Positions 27,117-35,607 of a stretch of DNA of 64,000 nt are shown here, one piece after another. A model generated the notes under the pieces. That model worked only from the letters and a program-made list of their open reading frames with translations, had not been told where the DNA came from and did no database searches. Origin of the DNA: Actinobacteria bacterium IMCC26207. GTDB lineage: Bacteria > Actinomycetota > Acidimicrobiia > Acidimicrobiales > Microtrichaceae. The DNA is taken from the NCBI GenBank assembly GCA_001025035.1, contig LCZK01000001.1:1-64000 (forward strand), given 5' to 3'. The position numbers and the translations under genes were made by a program. The first letter of the stretch is position 1. Every line of letters starts with the position of its first letter.

Positions 27117-29345
27117 ATGGCCGAGCAAGGACTTGAGGGATCACTCCACCGCGAGTTGGGGTTGACGGACGAAGAATACGAGCGGATCTGTTCCATCTTG
27201 GATCGCACACCCAATCACTTGGAGTTAGCGATGTTCTCTGTGATGTGGTCCGAGCACTGCTCATACAAGAGTTCGCGCATACACCTGAAGAGGTTTCCCA
27301 CCGAGGCGCCGTGGGTACTAGTGGGCCCGGGTGAGGGTGCCGGCGTGGTTGATGTAGGCGATGGGATCGGCGCTGCGATTCGTATCGAGAGCCATAATCA
27401 CCCATCGGCGATTGAGCCCTATCAAGGTGCAGCCACAGGGGCCGGAGGAATCCTGCGAGATATTTTCTCGATGGGTGCCCGCCCGATTGCACTCATGGAC
27501 CCGCTTCGATTTGGCCCACTCGATGATCCCCGCTCGCGCTGGATTGCCGAGGGCGTGGTCTCAGGTATCTCTGGGTATGGCAACTCTGTAGGCGTCCCCA
27601 CCGTGGGAGGCGAGACGGTCTTTGATGAGTGCTACACCGGCAACCCGCTGGTGAATGTGCTGTGCCTGGGCGTGCTGCCTGTTGAGCGCCTCGTGCTCGG
27701 TCGAGCCGAAGGGGTTGGCAACCTTGCAGTGCTGTTGGGGTCGACCACCGGGCGCGATGGCATCGGCGGAGTGTCAGTGCTGGCATCGGCAGGATTCTCT
27801 GACGAAGCCTCCGACGCAGATAAGCGACCGAGTGTGCAAGTAGGTGACCCGTTCGAGGAGAAGCGTCTCATTGAGGCATGTCTCGAGCTCTTGGACTCGA
27901 ATCTGGCCGCTGGCGTACAGGACCTCGGAGGTGCGGGGATTACCTGTGCCACAGCCGAGACTGCAGCCAAAGGCGGGGCCGGCATGGACGTCATGATTGC
28001 TCCGATTCCTCAGCGCGAGCCCGGAATGCAGCCCTTCGAGGTGATGACCTCGGAGTCCCAGGAGCGCATGCTTGCCATCGTGGAACCAGGAAATCTAGAA
28101 GCAGTGCTTGCAATTGCTGAGCGCTGGGAGATTCGCGCGAACGTCATTGGAATCGTCACCGACACAGGTCGGCTTCGCGTGCTTGACCAAGCGAACGGTG
28201 AAGTCCTTGCAGATGTGCCTGCAAAGGCACTCGAACAGGATGCACCGCTGTACGACCGCCCGCGCAGTGCTCCAGCAGATCTTGACCAACGGCAGGCTGA
28301 CTCTGCGAACTCCTTGGACGCGCCATCTGATCCTGGCGCCGACCTGATTGCGATGCTGAGCGACACCTCGTGGGTGTCTTCGCAGTACGACTACATGCTT
28401 TTTCTCAACACAGTTGAAGGCCCCGGTGGCGATGCTGCGGTTCTTCGTCTGAAGCACCCGTCTACTGGCTTGGATACTGGGCGTGGCCTAGCACTGACCA
28501 CCGATGGAAACCACCTATGGGGTTCGGTGGACCCGTATCGGGGCGGAGTGATGACCGTGGCTGAGTCGGTTATGAATCTGGCCGTAGTTGGCGCTCGGCC
28601 ACTAGCGCTGGTGAATTGTCTGAACTTCGGAAACCCAGAGCACCCCGAAGTCATGTGGCAATTGTCTGAATCTATCGATGGGCTATCCGAGGCGCTCTTG
28701 GCCTTTGGCATACCCTGCGTGGGCGGCAATGTCAGCCTGTACAACGAGAGCCGCGGCACTGATATTGACCCCACCGCAGTCATCGGTCTGCTCGGTGTGG
28801 TTGATGCGCTGGAGTCTCCACCGCCAGGCGTGCGTTTGGTTGAGGGGAGTCGCCTGCTGCTGCTCGGTCACACAGAACCCGAGCTTTCGGGCTCGGCTTG
28901 GGCTGCTCTGCAGGGCCATCGAGGTCGTGGGCGCCTGCCCGAGGTCGACCTTGAAGCGGTGGCGAGCGTGGCCGATGCTGTCCGGGACTTGGTTATTGCT
29001 GGCTTGGTGCAAGGAGCACACGATGTGTCCTCGGGTGGAACTGCTGTAGCGCTTGCCGAGATGGCCGTTCGGTCAGGAGTCGGATTCACTGCTGCACGCT
29101 TGGCTGATCACTCCGATCTTTTTGCTGAATCCTCGGGACGTGCCGTGTTGTGCATCGACCCCGAAAAGCTTCGCGAGGTACTTGACCTGCTCGAGGAACG
29201 CGGCATCGAGCATTCACGCATCGGGGTTGCAGGCGGCAACCGCATGAGCGTGAAGGGGCAGTTCGATCTGGGCCTCGACGAGGTGGCCGCTAGCTGGCGG
29301 GACCACTTGCCAGATGCACTCGGGTCAGGGACTGTTCAGGGATAA
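27117..29345 (+). CDS. purL: FGAM synthase large subunit PurL
   Basis: This ATP-dependent subunit of FGAM synthase works with PurQ and PurS. The 742 residues correspond to the small PurL type. The N-terminal [16 protein letters not shown] and [17 protein letters not shown] motifs are diagnostic, and the second half repeats the AIRS-like fold ([27 protein letters not shown]). The ATG at 27117 sits about 100 bp after the divergent small gene, so it must have its own promoter or depend on read-through. gluQ starts 5 bp after its stop. Confidence 0.96.
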   Translation: MAEQGLEGSLHRELGLTDEEYERICSILDRTPNHLELAMFSVMWSEHCSYKSSRIHLKRFPTEAPWVLVGPGEGAGVVDVGDGIGAAIRIESHNHPSAIEPYQGAATGAGGILRDIFSMGARPIALMDPLRFGPLDDPRSRWIAEGVVSGISGYGNSVGVPTVGGETVFDECYTGNPLVNVLCLGVLPVERLVLGRAEGVGNLAVLLGSTTGRDGIGGVSVLASAGFSDEASDADKRPSVQVGDPFEEKRLIEACLELLDSNLAAGVQDLGGAGITCATAETAAKGGAGMDVMIAPIPQREPGMQPFEVMTSESQERMLAIVEPGNLEAVLAIAERWEIRANVIGIVTDTGRLRVLDQANGEVLADVPAKALEQDAPLYDRPRSAPADLDQRQADSANSLDAPSDPGADLIAMLSDTSWVSSQYDYMLFLNTVEGPGGDAAVLRLKHPSTGLDTGRGLALTTDGNHLWGSVDPYRGGVMTVAESVMNLAVVGARPLALVNCLNFGNPEHPEVMWQLSESIDGLSEALLAFGIPCVGGNVSLYNESRGTDIDPTAVIGLLGVVDALESPPPGVRLVEGSRLLLLGHTEPELSGSAWAALQGHRGRGRLPEVDLEAVASVADAVRDLVIAGLVQGAHDVSSGGTAVALAEMAVRSGVGFTAARLADHSDLFAESSGRAVLCIDPEKLREVLDLLEERGIEHSRIGVAGGNRMSVKGQFDLGLDEVAASWRDHLPDALGSGTVQG

Positions 29346-29350
29346 GTCAG

Positions 29351-30229
29351 ATGTCGGCCGGACGCTTTGCGCCGAGCCCGTCGGGAAGCCTGCATCTGGG
29401 CAACCTGCGAACGGCCCTTGCTGCTTGGCTGGTAGCGCGATCAAGCGGTGCAGAGTTTTTACTGCGGTTCGAGGATCTGACTACGGGTGCTGCTCCGGCA
29501 GCTCAAGCGGAACAGCTAGAGGACCTCGCACTTCTGGGGATCACCCATGATGGCAAGGTGACTTGTCAGTCAGAGCGAACCGAGTTGTACGCGCAGGCAA
29601 TTCACCAGCTCGAACAGCTTGGTCTGACCTATGACTGCTATTGCTCGCGACGAGAGGTGCGAGAAGCCGCAGCGGCACCACACGGGGCCGCACCCGAAGG
29701 CAGCTATCCGGGAACCTGTTTCCGCCTGACACAGACAGAGGTGCGCAAGCATGAGCGCGCTGGCCGCCGCCCAGCTTTGAGGTTGAACGGTTCGGGTGGG
29801 ATTCAGACGGACGATTTTGTGCTGCGACGAGCCGATGGCGTGGCTGCGTACAACCTGGCAGTGGTTGTAGATGATGCCGCTCAGGGTATTGACCAGGTTG
29901 TTCGAGGAGATGACCTAGTAGAGACCACACCAAGGCAGGTTCTTCTTCAAGGACTCCTTGGTTACCCCACGCCTACCTATCTGCATGTGCCGCTGGTTCT
30001 GGGACTTGACGGCGAGCGGTTATCGAAGCGACACGGCGCAGTTGGGCTACAAGAACTCAGAGCCCTTGGGGTCAGCCCGCCGCAGGTCTTGGGATATCTG
30101 GCCAATTCGCTTGGTGCAACACCACAGGACAGCCCCGTCACGGCCGAGGGTGTTCTGAATGGCTTTTCGGCCCAAAACATCCCTACTCAGCCTTGGGTTT
30201 TCGACCCCAGCGAACTGCGTTCGGGGTGA
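29351..30229 (+). CDS. gluQ: Glutamyl-queuosine tRNA(Asp) synthetase
   Basis: This is a truncated glutamyl-tRNA synthetase paralogue that attaches glutamate to queuosine in tRNA-Asp. It has the class I HIGH-type motif (PSGSLHLGNLRTAL) and KMSKS-type motif (GERLSKRHGA). The zinc ligands follow the GluQRS pattern, CYCSRRE and later GSYPGTC. It is 292 residues and lacks the anticodon-binding domain of GltX. It is embedded between purL (5-bp gap) and purF (under 10 bp), so it is co-transcribed with purine genes although it is not a purine enzyme. Its target requires queuosine, whose synthesis or uptake genes are not here. Confidence 0.88.
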   Translation: MSAGRFAPSPSGSLHLGNLRTALAAWLVARSSGAEFLLRFEDLTTGAAPAAQAEQLEDLALLGITHDGKVTCQSERTELYAQAIHQLEQLGLTYDCYCSRREVREAAAAPHGAAPEGSYPGTCFRLTQTEVRKHERAGRRPALRLNGSGGIQTDDFVLRRADGVAAYNLAVVVDDAAQGIDQVVRGDDLVETTPRQVLLQGLLGYPTPTYLHVPLVLGLDGERLSKRHGAVGLQELRALGVSPPQVLGYLANSLGATPQDSPVTAEGVLNGFSAQNIPTQPWVFDPSELRSG

Positions 30230-30238
30230 GCCTCGGTG

Positions 30239-31846
30239 ATGTGCGAACATGGTGAGGTGAATGTCGATCCCGGCTTGGCTGAGGGTGAAGAACTCGATGA
30301 AAAGCCCGGCGAGGCCTGCGGTGTCTTTGGGGTGTTCTCACCGGGAAGCGCTGTGGCTCACTTGGCATACCTTGGCATCTATGCGCTGCAGCACCGTGGC
30401 CAAGAATCCGCTGGAATCGCAACTTCAGATGGTGACCATCTGACTGTTGTCAAAGATATGGGCTTGGTGTCGAATGTTTTCGACGACCGCACCTTGGCCG
30501 CTCTAGATGGTGGCTTGGCCATCGGCCACACCCGCTACTCCACCACTGGGTCGAGTATGTGGAAGAACTCCCAGCCGATTTACCGCGATGTTGCGCATAC
30601 GCAGTTTGCGCTGGGTCACAACGGCAACTTGGTGAATACCTCGGATTTGGCCGATCAGGCAGGCATGTTGCCCGGCACCGTGGGAAGCGATACCGATGCC
30701 ATGGCTGAACTCATAGCTTTGGAATGCGAGCGGATCGGAACCGAGGAAAACCCCGACACGCTCGAACAAGCTTTGCTGAAGGTTCTGCCCAAGTTTAAGG
30801 GAGCGTTCTCGCTGGTCCTCCTTGACCGCCAACATGTGATTGGTGTGCGCGATCCGCATGGCTTTCGCCCGCTGTGTTTGGGCAAGTTGGATACCGGTTG
30901 GGTCCTCGCCTCGGAGACGCCTGCTCTTGATGTTGTGGGCGCCCATTTTGTTAGGGAGTTGGACCCGGGCGAGATGGTGATCATTGATTCAGATGGCGTG
31001 CGTTCGGTGCGCCCCTTTGATGATGAGCATGTTGAGCCGAAGCTGTGCCTCTTTGAGTTCGTATATTTTGCCCGGCCAGATTCTCAGCTCTACGGGAAGA
31101 ACGTTCATCAGGCTCGTGTTCGGATGGGCGAGCAGTTGGCGGCACAGGCCCCGATTGAAGCTGACATGGTGATGGGTGTTCCCGAGTCTGGAATCCCCGC
31201 CGCCGAGGGTTTCGCTCGTTTCTCGGGTACGCCTTACGGCCACGGTCTTGTAAAGAACCGCTATATCGGTCGCACCTTTATTGCCCCGAGCCAAGAACTG
31301 CGTGCGCTCGGTGTGCGCATGAAACTCAATCCGCTGAAAGAAAATATTGCTGGGCAGCGGTTAGTTGTTGTTGATGATTCGATCGTGCGCGGAACCACGA
31401 CACGGGCCATGGTGTCCATGTTGCGAGAGGCCGGCGCAGCCGAGGTGCACATGCGGATTTCATCTCCGCCGTATCGTTGGCCCTGTTTCTATGGCATGGA
31501 TACTGGTTCTCGGTCCGAGTTGTTGGCGGCCAATATGGATGTTGAAGAAATCCGCACCTACCTAGGTGTCGACACCCTGTCGTACCTCACCCTTGATGCT
31601 CTAGTAGATGCCGTAGGAGCACCGGGAGCGGGTTTTTGCACGGCGTGTCTGACCGGCGAGTACCCCGTTGCAATAACAGTAGAGAGCTCATCATCCCAGG
31701 CTGCAGAGGGTGCCGCCGCAGCACCCGTTCGGGTGGAGCAAGCCCCCCTCACCCTGCTTGATGCGGGAGCGGGACTGCTGCCAGCGGAAGAGGCAGCACT
31801 ACTGAGCGCTCAGGCAGAACAAGGAGACCGTGACAGTGATGGGTGA
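30239..31846 (+). CDS. purF: Amidophosphoribosyltransferase
   Basis: It makes phosphoribosylamine from PRPP and glutamine, the first committed purine step. The N-terminal nucleophile is the Cys of EACGVFGVF, exposed after removal of a propeptide of about 26 residues. The glutaminase domain has GHTRYSTTG and GHNGNLVN. The PRPP site is VVVDDSIVRGTT. Conserved cysteines for a 4Fe-4S cluster are visible (CLFEFVYFARPDS, SPPYRWPCFYG, FCTACLTGEYP), so this is the oxygen-sensitive Bacillus-type enzyme. GTG 30236 is an alternative start. The C-terminal 50 residues are Ala-rich and unconserved and overlap purM. Confidence 0.95.
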   Translation: MCEHGEVNVDPGLAEGEELDEKPGEACGVFGVFSPGSAVAHLAYLGIYALQHRGQESAGIATSDGDHLTVVKDMGLVSNVFDDRTLAALDGGLAIGHTRYSTTGSSMWKNSQPIYRDVAHTQFALGHNGNLVNTSDLADQAGMLPGTVGSDTDAMAELIALECERIGTEENPDTLEQALLKVLPKFKGAFSLVLLDRQHVIGVRDPHGFRPLCLGKLDTGWVLASETPALDVVGAHFVRELDPGEMVIIDSDGVRSVRPFDDEHVEPKLCLFEFVYFARPDSQLYGKNVHQARVRMGEQLAAQAPIEADMVMGVPESGIPAAEGFARFSGTPYGHGLVKNRYIGRTFIAPSQELRALGVRMKLNPLKENIAGQRLVVVDDSIVRGTTTRAMVSMLREAGAAEVHMRISSPPYRWPCFYGMDTGSRSELLAANMDVEEIRTYLGVDTLSYLTLDALVDAVGAPGAGFCTACLTGEYPVAITVESSSSQAAEGAAAAPVRVEQAPLTLLDAGAGLLPAEEAALLSAQAEQGDRDSDG

Positions 31847-32876
31847 AACCTATGAGGCCGCTGGGGTTTCTATCGGTGCTGGCGAAGCCGCAGTAGATGC
31901 AATCAAGGCCGATGTGCGATCCACGTTTCGACCCGAGGTCATTGGAGACATCGGTGGTTTCGGAGGTTTATTCCGCTTTGATCCAAAGAAGTACAAAGAT
32001 CCGATTCTGGTTTCATCTACCGACGGGGTTGGAACCAAAGCCTTAGTGGCACGATCAGTCGGCAAGTTCGATTCCATTGGAGTTGACCTTGTTGCCATGT
32101 GCGTTGACGATCTGGTGTGTCAAGGAGCCGAGCCGCTGTTCTTCTTGGACTACATCTCTGTTGGTCACCTTGATCCCACCCATATCAAACAACTCGTCGC
32201 CGGCGTGGCCGATGGATGCCGTCAGGCAGGCTGTGCGCTGATCGGCGGCGAGATGGCCGAACACCCGGGTTCTATGGAGCCAGGGGAGTTTGACCTAGTG
32301 GGCTTTGCAGTCGGTGTGGTGGAACGTGAACGCATGCTCACAGGGAAACTCGTGAAACCCGGAGATGTACTCATCGGCCTGCCTTCGCCGGGTATTCGAT
32401 CAAATGGCTACTCCCTTGCGCGGCGACTGATGTTTGACATCGCTGGTCGAACGGTCTCGGACCCGGCTTGGGATGATCCACACGCTCCGACAGTGGGCGA
32501 TGAACTCTTGATCCCCTCGGTGATCTATGCGCCCGCAATTCGATCACTACTTGACCATGTCGAGGTTCACGCAGTGGCTCACATTACGGGTGGCGGCATT
32601 CCCGGCAACCTGAATCGGGTACTCGGATCGCATTGTGATGCAGAGGTGGACCCAGCGTCTTGGGAGTGGCCACGAATCTTTACTGAGATGCAACAGATTG
32701 GGTCGGTCTCAGATGATGAGATGCGCAAGGTGTTCAACCTTGGCATCGGCATGGTCGCAGTAGTTCCCGCAGAGGTGGCGCATAAGGCAATTGATGTGCT
32801 GCGCACGAGCGGTCACCGCGCTCGCAGTATCGGCACAGTGGTTTCTGGCCATGGAGTTGTTCATTTCACGGCGTAG
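31830..32876 (+). CDS. purM: Phosphoribosylformylglycinamidine cyclo-ligase (AIRS)
   Basis: It closes the imidazole ring, converting FGAM to AIR with ATP. SSTDGVGTKALVA, VDDLVCQGAEPLFFLDYI and GGEMAEHPGSM are typical blocks, as is HITGGGIPGNLNRVL. Its 348 residues are standard. The start is uncertain: GTG 31830, GTG 31836 and ATG 31839 are all in frame, with AAGGAG at 31821-31826. The best spacing is to 31836 (9 nt). It overlaps the purF end. A 20-bp tandem repeat covers its stop codon. Confidence 0.95.
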   Translation: MTVMGETYEAAGVSIGAGEAAVDAIKADVRSTFRPEVIGDIGGFGGLFRFDPKKYKDPILVSSTDGVGTKALVARSVGKFDSIGVDLVAMCVDDLVCQGAEPLFFLDYISVGHLDPTHIKQLVAGVADGCRQAGCALIGGEMAEHPGSMEPGEFDLVGFAVGVVERERMLTGKLVKPGDVLIGLPSPGIRSNGYSLARRLMFDIAGRTVSDPAWDDPHAPTVGDELLIPSVIYAPAIRSLLDHVEVHAVAHITGGGIPGNLNRVLGSHCDAEVDPASWEWPRIFTEMQQIGSVSDDEMRKVFNLGIGMVAVVPAEVAHKAIDVLRTSGHRARSIGTVVSGHGVVHFTA

Positions 32877-32897
32877 CTGTTCGTTTCACGGCGTAGC
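32858..32897 (+). repeat. 20-bp x2 tandem repeat across the purM stop codon
   Basis: TGTTCATTTCACGGCGTAGC (32858-32877) is followed directly by TGTTCGTTTCACGGCGTAGC (32878-32897), 19 of 20 identical. The TAG stop (32874-32876) lies in unit 1 and is copied in unit 2. Confidence 0.8.
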
Positions 32898-32903
32898 CGC
32901 TCG

Positions 32904-32909
32904 TATAAT
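32904..32909 (+). promoter_or_regulatory. -10 box TATAAT after purM
   Basis: A perfect TATAAT lies 7 bp after the second repeat unit and 18 bp before the ATG at 32927, with AAAGGA between them as ribosome-binding site. The -35 would fall within the second repeat unit (TCGTTT), so the duplication forms part of this promoter. Confidence 0.5.
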
Positions 32910-32926
32910 TGAGTAAAGGATTTCCT

Positions 32927-34096
32927 ATGAGTTCCCCCCCTCTCAACAGCCCGAGCAACGGAGACTTTGTTGCTCCCCGATCACATGGCTCCTTGTCATC
33001 TTGGGATGACTACCCCGTGCATCAAGTGGCTGAAACCATTCGGCATTCCGCCACGAGTGATCGTAATTTCTATGACCGCTACTACTTCAACTGCCACTCC
33101 AATGATGGCAAGGCTTTCCTGATTTTTGGCCTAGGGCAGTACCCAAACCTTGGGGTTCAAGATTCCTTTGCAGTGGTCGTGACGGGTAACGACCATCGGG
33201 TGGTACGAGCATCTCGAGAGCTGGGCGACCGCATGGAAAATCGCGTGGGTCCGCTACGGGTAGAGGTGATTCGCCCGCTTGAGGAGTTGCGCATTGTCTG
33301 TGAGCCGAATGAGTTTGATCTGTCCTTCGACCTGACTTGGGTTGGGGCAATGCCGGCCTATGAAGAACCTCGGCAGTTTGTGCGCACGCACGGACGAGTT
33401 GTGTTCGACACCACGCGGCTGGCTCAGACTGGGCGTTGGTCGGGCACGATCACAAGCGGGGAGCACACCTTTGAGGTGACTCCCGATTCCTGGTGGGGAA
33501 CTCGCGACCGCAGCTGGGGAGTGCGTCCCGTTGGCGAGGAAGAGCCCGCAGGGATTCGCACCGAAGGGCAGATGGTTGGTTTTTGGAATTATGTGCCGAT
33601 GCAGTTCGATGATCACTCGATTCTGTACATGGTCAACGAGCATGCTGACGGGACTCGAGTCCTAGAAGAGGCCACGCGGATCTGGGCCGATCCAGATCGT
33701 GCCCCCGAGTATCTCGGTCGGCCGGAACACCAAGCGGTGGTCACTTCGGGCACACGCCATATTGAGTCCTCAACGCTGAGTTTTCCTGATGCGCCCGGCG
33801 GGGCGTTCGAGATTCAAGTCACCCCGCTGCTCGACTGCTGGCTGATGTTAGGGACGGGCTATGGCCTGGAGCCCGACTGGCGACATGGCATGTATCAGGG
33901 CGAGTTGGTTGTTCAAGGCCAGCAAGTTGACTACGAAAAAGATAAGGACCGTCTCTTTGGCTTGGTCGATCAGATCGGTCGCTTTGAACAGATCGGTGGG
34001 GTTGCCGCTGGTGCAATTGGTCACGGTCTGCACGAGTTTTTCTTCATCGGTGAGTTCGGCAAGTACGGACTTGAGGGATGGGACCCAGCCCCCTAG
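32927..34096 (+). CDS. Conserved protein of unknown function (DUF7064/DUF7065-like)
   Basis: This is a 389-residue cytosolic protein. It begins with SWDDYPVHQVAETIRHSATSDRNFYDRYYFN, here quoted only in part as WDDYPVHQ and DRNFYDRYYF, and contains WWGTRDRSWGVRPVG in the middle. These motifs match uncharacterised beta-sheet proteins that I associate with the lipocalin-like/CrtC-like DUF7064-DUF7065 family, but I cannot verify this. It has no signal peptide and no membrane segment. The ATG at 32927 has AAAGGA 6 nt upstream and a TATAAT promoter. An upstream TTG at 32909 is inside the -10 box and is rejected. Function is unknown; a lipid- or terpenoid-binding enzyme is a guess. Confidence 0.6.
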   Translation: MSSPPLNSPSNGDFVAPRSHGSLSSWDDYPVHQVAETIRHSATSDRNFYDRYYFNCHSNDGKAFLIFGLGQYPNLGVQDSFAVVVTGNDHRVVRASRELGDRMENRVGPLRVEVIRPLEELRIVCEPNEFDLSFDLTWVGAMPAYEEPRQFVRTHGRVVFDTTRLAQTGRWSGTITSGEHTFEVTPDSWWGTRDRSWGVRPVGEEEPAGIRTEGQMVGFWNYVPMQFDDHSILYMVNEHADGTRVLEEATRIWADPDRAPEYLGRPEHQAVVTSGTRHIESSTLSFPDAPGGAFEIQVTPLLDCWLMLGTGYGLEPDWRHGMYQGELVVQGQQVDYEKDKDRLFGLVDQIGRFEQIGGVAAGAIGHGLHEFFFIGEFGKYGLEGWDPAP

Positions 34097-34171
34097 CAGT
34101 AGGTCGGTGCAGCGTCTCGTTCGGGCTGTACTTCATGAGTTGGGCGCTCAGGTATTAGGTTAGGAGGCGTT

Positions 34172-35581
34172 ATGGCCGATACTCCCACTCCCGCATTTTC
34201 TGTCCGCATCCGAGTTCGCATGGTGAATGAGCCAGGCATGCTGGGGCGTCTAGCCGTAGCTATTGGCGATGTAGGCGGAAATATCTCTGGTTTGCGAGGC
34301 TTTGAGGTCAAGACCGCAACTCTGGATGAAGACATCGTCGTGAACTGTCGCAGCGAGGCTCATCAGGATCAGGTTCGCGCTGCAGTTGAGGGAATCGAAG
34401 GTATCGAGATTCTCGAGTTTGAAGACCGCACGTTTCATATGCACGAGGGCGGCAAGATCGAGGTGCTTGGTTTAGCGCCCGTTCGAGATATTGAAGATCT
34501 ATCGATGGCCTATACGCCAGGTGTTGCGCGTGTGTGTTTAGAGATCGCGAAAAACCCAGAGATGGCCCATCGCTACACCATCAAGCGCAATACCGTGGCC
34601 ATTGTCTCTGACGGCACTGCGGTGCTGGGTCTTGGCGATATTGGGCCAGAGGCTGCGATGCCCGTGATGGAGGGTAAGGCGCTGTTGTTTAAGCACTTTG
34701 CTGGAGTGGATGCGTTTCCGATCTGTCTGGCAACTACTGACCCAGATGAGATTGTTGAGACTGTTCTGCGCTTGGGTCCAACTTTTGGTGGAATCAATCT
34801 GGAAGATATTGCAGCCCCTGGAGCATTCGAAATTGAAGAGCGCCTCGTTGAACTCATGGACATTCCGGTGTTCCACGACGATCAGCACGGAACGGCAATT
34901 GTTGCGCTAGCAGCATTGGAAAATGCTCTCAAGATCGTTGGCAAGGACATGTCGCAGGTCACGGTTGTGGTTGCGGGAGTGGGCGCCGCTGGTGTTGCTG
35001 TGTCGAAAATCCTGCTCAATGCAGGTGTGGGCAACGTGATTGGGTGTGATCGCCAAGGAGCAGTTCATACTGGTCGTGAGGGACTCAACAAGTCCAAGCA
35101 GTGGTTCGCAGAGAACACAAACCTTGAGAGTCTCTCTGGAACGATCTCTTCAGTGATGCCCGGGGCAGATGTCTTTATTGGTTTGTCCGGGCCTGACCTG
35201 ATTACTCGCGAAGATGTGATCTCTATGGCCAAGGATCCGATCGTGTTTGCGATGGCAAACCCCGATCCAGAGATCCGTCCCGAGCTTATTCAAGACGTTG
35301 CGGCAGTGATTGCGACTGGACGCTCGGACTTTCCGAATCAGATCAACAACGTTTTGGCATTCCCTGGAATCTTCCGAGGGGCACTCGATGCTGGTGCTCG
35401 CAAAATCACCGAGAACATGAAGCTCGCTGCGGCTGGGGCAATCGCAGATGCGGTGAATGATGCCGATCTTTCTCCCACTCACATCATCCCATCAGTGTTT
35501 GATCCAACGGTAGCGAGTTCGGTAGCTGCGGCGAGTGCTGCAGCGGCACGCGCAGATGGGGTTTGTCGCCCAGAGCAGTAG
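34172..35581 (+). CDS. NAD(P)-dependent malic enzyme with N-terminal ACT domain
   Basis: It decarboxylates malate to pyruvate with reduction of NAD(P). Residues about 10-90 form an ACT domain (RVRMVNEPGMLGRLAVAIG), suggesting allosteric control by a small ligand. The catalytic part has AYTPGVARVC, MEGKALLFKHFAGVD (catalytic Lys), NLEDIAAPGAFEIE (metal ligands) and DDQHGTAIV. The dinucleotide fold is seen at VVAGVGAAGVAVSKIL. The 469-residue size fits the short bacterial malic enzyme plus ACT. It lies 75 bp after the unknown gene; AGGAGGCGTT precedes the ATG. Cofactor preference is not clear. Confidence 0.9.
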   Translation: MADTPTPAFSVRIRVRMVNEPGMLGRLAVAIGDVGGNISGLRGFEVKTATLDEDIVVNCRSEAHQDQVRAAVEGIEGIEILEFEDRTFHMHEGGKIEVLGLAPVRDIEDLSMAYTPGVARVCLEIAKNPEMAHRYTIKRNTVAIVSDGTAVLGLGDIGPEAAMPVMEGKALLFKHFAGVDAFPICLATTDPDEIVETVLRLGPTFGGINLEDIAAPGAFEIEERLVELMDIPVFHDDQHGTAIVALAALENALKIVGKDMSQVTVVVAGVGAAGVAVSKILLNAGVGNVIGCDRQGAVHTGREGLNKSKQWFAENTNLESLSGTISSVMPGADVFIGLSGPDLITREDVISMAKDPIVFAMANPDPEIRPELIQDVAAVIATGRSDFPNQINNVLAFPGIFRGALDAGARKITENMKLAAAGAIADAVNDADLSPTHIIPSVFDPTVASSVAAASAAAARADGVCRPEQ

Positions 35582-35607
35582 CATGATTGCGTGACTGTTG
35601 GGGCAAC

